From Psychroflexus sp. (GTDB lineage Bacteria; Bacteroidota; Bacteroidia; Flavobacteriales; Flavobacteriaceae), in NCBI GenBank assembly GCA_007116535.1, contig SKIG01000186.1, forward strand, positions 1 through 9,419: DNA of 9,419 nt, read 5' to 3'. This document shows, one piece after another, positions 5,380-9,419 of this stretch. Position 1 is the stretch's first letter; every line of letters starts with the position of its first letter. Both the position numbers and the translations under genes were made by a program. The notes under the pieces are model-generated. The model was given only the letters and a program-made list of their open reading frames with translations, ran no database searches and was not told the origin of the DNA.

Positions 5380-7632
5380 TTATTCTATAATATATGTAGT
5401 TTCAGGTTGCTCTGAAGAATTTACCCTTACAAATTCAATGGTTTTTTCAGTTGAAGAAGTTTCTTCTCCTACATCTTCACTTCCATGTCCTCCAAGTACG
5501 GGAGCGATAACAAGACCAACCAAACAAGTAAGCTTGATTAAGATATTCATTGAAGGTCCAGAAGTATCTTTAAAAGGATCCCCAACAGTATCGCCAGTTA
5601 CAGCAGCTTTGTGAGCATCACTTCCTTTGTACTCCATTTTTCCGTTGATTTCTACACCTGCTTCGAAAGATTTTTTGGCATTATCCCAAGCACCACCAGC
5701 GTTGTTTTGGAAGATTGCCCACATTACTCCAGACACACAAACTCCAGCCATATAACCGCCGAGGGGTTCAGCTCCAAAAAGAATTCCGATAAGAACAGGA
5801 GTTATGATGGTAATAAGTCCGGGCAAAATCATTTCTCTTAATGCTGCTTTGGTTGAAATGTCTACACATTTTGCATAGTCAGGCGTACCTGTTCCTTCCA
5901 TGATACCCGGAATTTCTTTGAATTGTCTTCTTACTTCCATCACCATATCCATAGCCGCTTTTCCAACAGATTGCATCGCAAGCGCAGAAAAAATTACAGG
6001 AATCATACCACCTACAAATAGCATGGCTAGGACATCAGCTTTGTAAATGTTTATCCCCTCAATACCTGTAAAGGTTACATAGGCAGCAAAAAGCGCCAAA
6101 GCAGTTAAGGCCGCAGAAGCAATAGCAAATCCTTTTCCGACAGCGGCAGTGGTATTACCAACCGAATCTAAAATATCAGTACGCTCACGTACATGGTCTT
6201 CCAGTTCACTCATTTCTGCTACACCACCTGCATTATCTGCAATCGGTCCAAAGGCGTCAATAGCTAATTGCATTGCCGTTGTTGCCATCATAGCAGAAGC
6301 AGCTAAAGCAACTCCATAAAATCCTGCTAATGCGTACGAACCAAAAATAGCAGCAGCAAACAGGATGACTGATAAAAAGGTAGATTTCATTCCCACTGCA
6401 AGACCTGCGATTATATTAGTGGCAGCTCCTGTAGAACTATTTCTAACTATATCCATTACAGGTTTTTTCCCTAGACTTGTATAGTAAGCAGTAACCATAG
6501 AGATCAAAGCGCCTACAGAAAGCCCTATCAAACACGCATAGAAGACATGTCTTGACGGAACTTCTTTAATTCCTTCGCCAAAAAAGTCCATTTGGATAGT
6601 TGATGGCAACATCCATTGAATCAGAAACCAAGTTACGGCTCCTGTAAGAATTATCGACGACCAGTTAGCAATGTCTAAGGAACGCTGAACAGTTGCTTCT
6701 TTAGCTTCGTTATTGGCAATTCTTACAAAAAATGTACCCATAATCGAAGCTAATACACCAACACCTGCGATTACTAGAGGGAGAAGGATTGGTCCCATAT
6801 TATTGAAATCATCTGAGAACTGACTTGTTATCGACATATCCCTAATGACATAGTTACCAAGTACCATTGCTGCAAGCACAGTAGCTACATAGGATCCAAA
6901 TAAATCTGCTCCCATTCCGGCAACATCACCAACGTTATCTCCCACGTTATCAGCAATTGTAGCAGGGTTTCTTGGATCATCTTCAGGAATTCCTGCTTCA
7001 ACTTTACCTACTAAATCTGCGCCAACATCGGCAGCTTTGGTATATATTCCTCCACCTACACGAGCGAATAGTGCAATAGATTCATCACCTAATGAAAAAC
7101 CTGCTAAAGCCTCAAGGACAATTGTCATATTTTTGTAGAAGTCACCACCTTCTGTCATAAAGTTTCCTACCAAAAACATAAACAATAAACTTAGTCCAAG
7201 CACTGCTAGGCCAGCAACACCGAGTCCCATAACTGTTCCACCGCTAAAGGAAACTTTTAAAGCTTGTGGAAGGCTTGTTTTTGCGGCTTCTGCTGTTCTA
7301 GCATTAGCATCGGTAGCAACTCGCATACCAATATTCCCCGCTAAACCAGAAAAGAATGCTCCGATAATAAAGGCTGGAATAATTAACCAACTTGTTGTTT
7401 CAACGAGTTGTGAAACAAAAAATAGTGCAATGGAGGCAATCAACACAAATACAAGGAGTAAGCGATACTCAGCATTCAAAAACGCCAAAGCACCTTCTTT
7501 GATACTCTTAGAGATTTGTTGCATTTTGGCATCGCCAGGCGATTGCTTTTTTACCCAATACATTTTGAAAAGCATAAATAAAAGCCCTAGCACAGAAAGT
7601 GCAATAGAGATAAAAATAACATTTGATTCCAT
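5380..7632 (-). CDS. hppA: K+-dependent-type membrane-bound proton/sodium-translocating pyrophosphatase
   Basis: This 750-residue polytopic inner-membrane protein (about 16 predicted helices) hydrolyses cytoplasmic PPi to pump H+ or Na+ outward. Substrate-site motifs are intact: [11 protein letters not shown] (Asp202, Asp206, Lys210, Glu212), DNVGDNVGD (Asp228, Asp232, Asp236), GADLFGSY (Asp243), the DNAGG region (Asp466), and DTVGDPFKD (Asp681, Asp685, Lys688, Asp689). The motif [10 protein letters not shown] has Ala496 and Gly499 where K+-independent enzymes carry Lys and Thr, so K+ dependence is predicted. In TM6 the ion-selectivity Glu is missing at both usual places (Gly246 and Ala250), while TM5 carries Asp183-Glu184 in [13 protein letters not shown] recall that F. 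johnsoniae-type H+-PPases have this Glu moved to TM5, so H+ pumping is the likelier guess. A polar acidic tail of about 37 residues follows the last helix. The gene stands alone, with the ATG at 7632 and a terminator after its stop. Confidence 0.95.
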   Translation of the reverse strand: MESNVIFISIALSVLGLLFMLFKMYWVKKQSPGDAKMQQISKSIKEGALAFLNAEYRLLLVFVLIASIALFFVSQLVETTSWLIIPAFIIGAFFSGLAGNIGMRVATDANARTAEAAKTSLPQALKVSFSGGTVMGLGVAGLAVLGLSLLFMFLVGNFMTEGGDFYKNMTIVLEALAGFSLGDESIALFARVGGGIYTKAADVGADLVGKVEAGIPEDDPRNPATIADNVGDNVGDVAGMGADLFGSYVATVLAAMVLGNYVIRDMSITSQFSDDFNNMGPILLPLVIAGVGVLASIMGTFFVRIANNEAKEATVQRSLDIANWSSIILTGAVTWFLIQWMLPSTIQMDFFGEGIKEVPSRHVFYACLIGLSVGALISMVTAYYTSLGKKPVMDIVRNSSTGAATNIIAGLAVGMKSTFLSVILFAAAIFGSYALAGFYGVALAASAMMATTAMQLAIDAFGPIADNAGGVAEMSELEDHVRERTDILDSVGNTTAAVGKGFAIASAALTALALFAAYVTFTGIEGINIYKADVLAMLFVGGMIPVIFSALAMQSVGKAAMDMVMEVRRQFKEIPGIMEGTGTPDYAKCVDISTKAALREMILPGLITIITPVLIGILFGAEPLGGYMAGVCVSGVMWAIFQNNAGGAWDNAKKSFEAGVEINGKMEYKGSDAHKAAVTGDTVGDPFKDTSGPSMNILIKLTCLVGLVIAPVLGGHGSEDVGEETSSTEKTIEFVRVNSSEQPETTYIIE

Positions 7633-7939
7633 AGGTATGATTTAAAAAATTCCGTTAAAATTAAGTAAAAAAAATGAATTTAATCATAAGAATTTAAAAT
7701 ATCAAACCTTATAGTTGTGTTGCAAAACAGTAACTCTCCGTCTAATTACATAATATAAATTACGTACTTAGATGGAGGAATCTTTTTTACTTTATAGGAA
7801 TAGAATTAGGTGACAAGGTCAATACTTGATGGATGCATTTCAAAAATAATATATTCTAACATCTAAAATGTAAAAGAATTACTAACTAATCAATCAAAAA
7901 GTGGTATAGTTTCACGAACGGATATCTTCAACAAAAAAA
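7633..7939. other. 307-bp intergenic region without a convincing gene
   Basis: This stretch lies between the hppA start and the stop of the AI-2E-family gene and should hold the hppA promoter and the end of the upstream transcript. I find no exact TAnnTTTG box on the minus strand; the nearest is TAAGGTTTG around 7702-7710, one base too long. The longest ATG-initiated plus-strand frame noticed is 13 codons (7772-7813), with no other support. The only clear structure is an imperfect inverted repeat at 7736-7777. No tRNA-like or riboswitch-like fold is recognised. Confidence 0.6.
7736..7777. repeat. Imperfect inverted repeat upstream of hppA
   Basis: The arm CTCCGTCTAA (7736-7745) faces TTAGATGGAG (7768-7777): nine Watson-Crick pairs and one G-T wobble in plus-strand RNA, where the minus-strand RNA has an A-C mismatch instead. 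The loop is 22 bases and can pair a further 3 bp (TAC with GTA). A T6 run (7783-7788) follows five bases after the second arm on the plus strand. It lies about 104 bp upstream of the hppA ATG. It could be an operator, an RNA hairpin or a plus-strand terminator, but no plus-strand gene precedes it. Confidence 0.4.
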
Positions 7940-7977
7940 TCACTCACTAAACTCTTTTTTGTATAGTTTTAGCACGA
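7904..7977. repeat. Short imperfect direct repeat at the 3' end of the AI-2E-family gene
   Basis: GTATAGTTTCACGA (7904-7917) recurs as GTATAGTTTTAGCACGA (7961-7977), identical except for three inserted bases. The second copy lies inside the last codons of the membrane-protein gene (minus strand), the first just beyond its stop. It may be the remnant of a small duplication or chance similarity in AT-rich DNA. Confidence 0.25.
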
Positions 7978-8950
7978 TTAGTAAAAGAGAAATTAATAAT
8001 GGTCCAAAAATTAGTCCAATAAAACCAAATAAAGGAAGACCTATTATAACACCGATTAGAGTGATTAAAGGATGTTCATCAGCCATTTTTCTGAGTACTA
8101 ACAAACGAATTAAATTATCTGAGGTATTGACCACTGCAAATCCATAAATAAGCATCCCAATTCCGGCGTTAGTTTCTCCACTTGCAAAAAGAATAATACT
8201 TACTGAAATAACACTAAATGCGGTACCTATAAAAGGAACAACACTTGCAATGGAAGTAATAACAAACCAAAACCAAGGATCAGGAACTCCGAAGATCCAA
8301 AATCCAATTAAAGCAACAACTCCTTGAAAAAGTCCCACAAGTGGAATACCAATTGCATTGGCTCTTACTTTATTGGCAACCTCTTTACTTATGTCAACTA
8401 AATTGTCAGTTTTGATAGGGATATACTCACGCAAGGTGTTAATCATTGTCTTCTGATTGATAAGCATGTAGTACAAAAGAAAATACATAATACTTATAGC
8501 GATAAAAGCCTCAAAAGTGCTGTTAGCTATACTTTGTATGCTTCCGCTTATCCAATCTGTGATTGCGCTAACGTCAATTCTTGAAGCAATATCTATATCA
8601 TATTGTTCTTCCAAACTTTTGGCCTGAGTTTCATACGCACTAACTAACTTATCTAAGTTTTTAGAAGGAGAACCTATTTTAGATCCAATCATATATACAA
8701 CTACAAATACGGGAATAGCAATAGATAATGTCGCTGCTATTAAAACAGTGCTTGCCGCTAACCAATCATACCAACCTCTATTGATTAGTTTGGTCATTAA
8801 TTTTCTAAATAGAATAAACAAGGTGAATGCAGCTAAAACTCCTGAAAAATAAGGAAGAATTTGGTCAAGTATTAACCAAGTTAACACTCCAATAATAAAT
8901 ATAATAAAAAGCTGCCTTATCAAGTGTGGAGAAAGGGTTTGGTTGTTCAT
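7940..8950 (-). CDS. AI-2E / PerM (UPF0118) family membrane transporter
   Basis: This 336-residue inner-membrane protein belongs to the AI-2E transporter family (PF01594). Two hydrophobic helices lie at about 11-50, another at 65-90, a charged soluble segment at about 92-140, then helices near 145-165 and a C-terminal bundle from about 203 to 330. Family signatures include NAIGIPLVGLFQGVVALIGF (198-217), the FGVPDPWFW block (220-228), TSDNLIRLLVLRK (276-288), DEHPLITLIGVIIGLPLFG (291-309) and GLIFGPLLISLLL (312-324). Members have been linked to autoinducer-2 export (E. coli TqsA) or to Na+(Li+)/H+ antiport, so the substrate here cannot be named from sequence. The VOC gene ends 7 bp upstream of its ATG, indicating co-transcription. 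No strong terminator follows: there is only a 5-bp stem near the stop and a T7 run just past it on the minus strand. Confidence 0.88.
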   Translation of the reverse strand: MNNQTLSPHLIRQLFIIFIIGVLTWLILDQILPYFSGVLAAFTLFILFRKLMTKLINRGWYDWLAASTVLIAATLSIAIPVFVVVYMIGSKIGSPSKNLDKLVSAYETQAKSLEEQYDIDIASRIDVSAITDWISGSIQSIANSTFEAFIAISIMYFLLYYMLINQKTMINTLREYIPIKTDNLVDISKEVANKVRANAIGIPLVGLFQGVVALIGFWIFGVPDPWFWFVITSIASVVPFIGTAFSVISVSIILFASGETNAGIGMLIYGFAVVNTSDNLIRLLVLRKMADEHPLITLIGVIIGLPLFGFIGLIFGPLLISLLLIVLKLYKKEFSE

Positions 8951-8957
8951 GGTACTA

Positions 8958-9377
8958 TTATTTTGCGAATAAATCTTGTGGATTTTTAAAAGCTTTGAAC
9001 TCTAAAGCATTTCCTGATGGGTCATAAAAAAACATAGTGGCCTGTTCGCCAATCTGACCTTCAAACCGAATGTAAGGTTCAATTACAAATTCAATATGTT
9101 TTTCTTTTAATGAAGCTGCCAACTCATTGAAGATGTCCCATTCCAAAACAACACCAAAATGTGGTATTGGTACATGTTTTCCGTCAACCTCATTGCTAGG
9201 TTGATGAGTTTGAAAGTTTTTGTTTATATGAAGGACTAATTGGTGTCCGAAAAAATCTAAATCTTGCCAAACTTCGGAAGTCCTACCTTTAGAACATCCT
9301 AAGATATCAACATAAAATGATTTAGTTTCTTCAAGTTCCTTCACAGGAATAGCCAAATGAAATGGGGGAAGTTGCAT
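8958..9377 (-). CDS. VOC (glyoxalase / bleomycin-resistance / dioxygenase) superfamily protein
   Basis: This 139-residue protein has the two beta-alpha-beta-beta-beta modules typical of the vicinal oxygen chelate fold, at about 5-55 and 70-130. Candidate metal ligands are His7 in FHLAIPV, His73 in PIPHFGVVLEW and Glu126 in SGNALEFKAF, with His45 or His50 in the HQLVLH strand as possible further ligands. The DPSGNALEFK ending is characteristic. The family includes glyoxalase I, extradiol dioxygenases and antibiotic-binding proteins, and the sequence does not say which reaction applies; a small cytoplasmic metalloenzyme of unknown substrate is the safe call. The ATG at 9377 opens directly into the first beta strand, which supports the start. 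It is the first of a two-gene unit with the AI-2E-family gene. The 42 bp upstream in the window are AT-rich and contain only a 7-of-8 match to the -7 box (TATATTTA). Confidence 0.82.
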   Translation of the reverse strand: MQLPPFHLAIPVKELEETKSFYVDILGCSKGRTSEVWQDLDFFGHQLVLHINKNFQTHQPSNEVDGKHVPIPHFGVVLEWDIFNELAASLKEKHIEFVIEPYIRFEGQIGEQATMFFYDPSGNALEFKAFKNPQDLFAK

Positions 9378-9419
9378 ATTTAGTTTTCGGCTAAGTTAAT
9401 AAATATAATGAAAATTAAA

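Noticed and set aside
7702..7710. TAAGGTTTG as an hppA promoter box on the minus strand
   Set aside because: It has one base too many for TAnnTTTG, and the upstream TTTTG is too close to be a -33 element; not strong enough to list.
7772..7813. 13-codon plus-strand frame starting at the ATG in the hppA upstream gap
   Set aside because: Too short, no supporting upstream signal, and its first bases belong to the inverted repeat arm.
9392..9410. TATATTTA-like box upstream of the VOC gene
   Set aside because: Only 7 of 8 positions match in very AT-rich DNA at the window edge, and the -33 region lies outside or is not visible.
1..9419. Mobile elements, CRISPR arrays, tRNA/rRNA genes, toxin-antitoxin or defence genes
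   Set aside because: Looked for on both strands; nearly all sequence is accounted for by conserved housekeeping genes, and no terminal repeats, spaced direct-repeat arrays, transposase or effector domains are visible.

Overview
The window is AT-rich chromosomal DNA that looks like a gliding-lineage member of the Bacteroidota, most likely Flavobacteriia. The grounds are a GldI-type lipoprotein, a DUF4920 lipoprotein beside mnmD and ilvE, TAnnTTTG-type promoter boxes, and the absence of obvious Shine-Dalgarno sequences. Genus cannot be told from what is visible.

Layout. (1) Bases 1-151 hold the 3' end of ruvC on the + strand, which meets the minus-strand genes head-on at a strong bidirectional hairpin terminator (151-180). 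(2) Bases 199-4133 hold five minus-strand genes, read from right to left: a DUF4920 lipoprotein, mnmD (tRNA wobble-uridine methyltransferase), nrnA (DHH/DHHA1 nanoRNase / PAP phosphatase), gldI (FKBP-like gliding lipoprotein) and a fused cyclophilin-FKBP prolyl isomerase lipoprotein. The last three overlap at their start and stop codons, so they are probably one translationally coupled operon. A short gap with a promoter-like box before nrnA suggests that this part can also be transcribed on its own. (3) A 101-bp divergent intergenic region separates these from ilvE (branched-chain aminotransferase, + strand, 4235-5308), with one promoter-like -7 box facing each way. (4) A second bidirectional terminator (5327-5357) lies between ilvE and the convergent hppA (membrane pyrophosphatase, 5380-7632). 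(5) A 307-bp gap with no convincing gene follows, containing an imperfect inverted repeat. (6) An AI-2E/PerM-family membrane protein and a VOC-superfamily protein lie 7 bp apart on the minus strand, probably as a two-gene operon.

Functionally this is mostly conserved housekeeping: Holliday-junction resolution, tRNA modification, nanoRNA/PAP turnover, periplasmic or surface protein folding with gliding motility, branched-chain amino-acid metabolism and PPi-driven ion pumping. I see no mobile element, CRISPR array, tRNA, rRNA or defence system, and no evidence for an undescribed multi-gene system. The points most worth a second look are the paired prolyl isomerases (a degenerate FKBP site in GldI beside an intact dual-domain enzyme), the ion-selectivity residues of the pyrophosphatase, the possible near-leaderless promoter of nrnA, and the conserved but uncharacterised DUF4920 lipoprotein.
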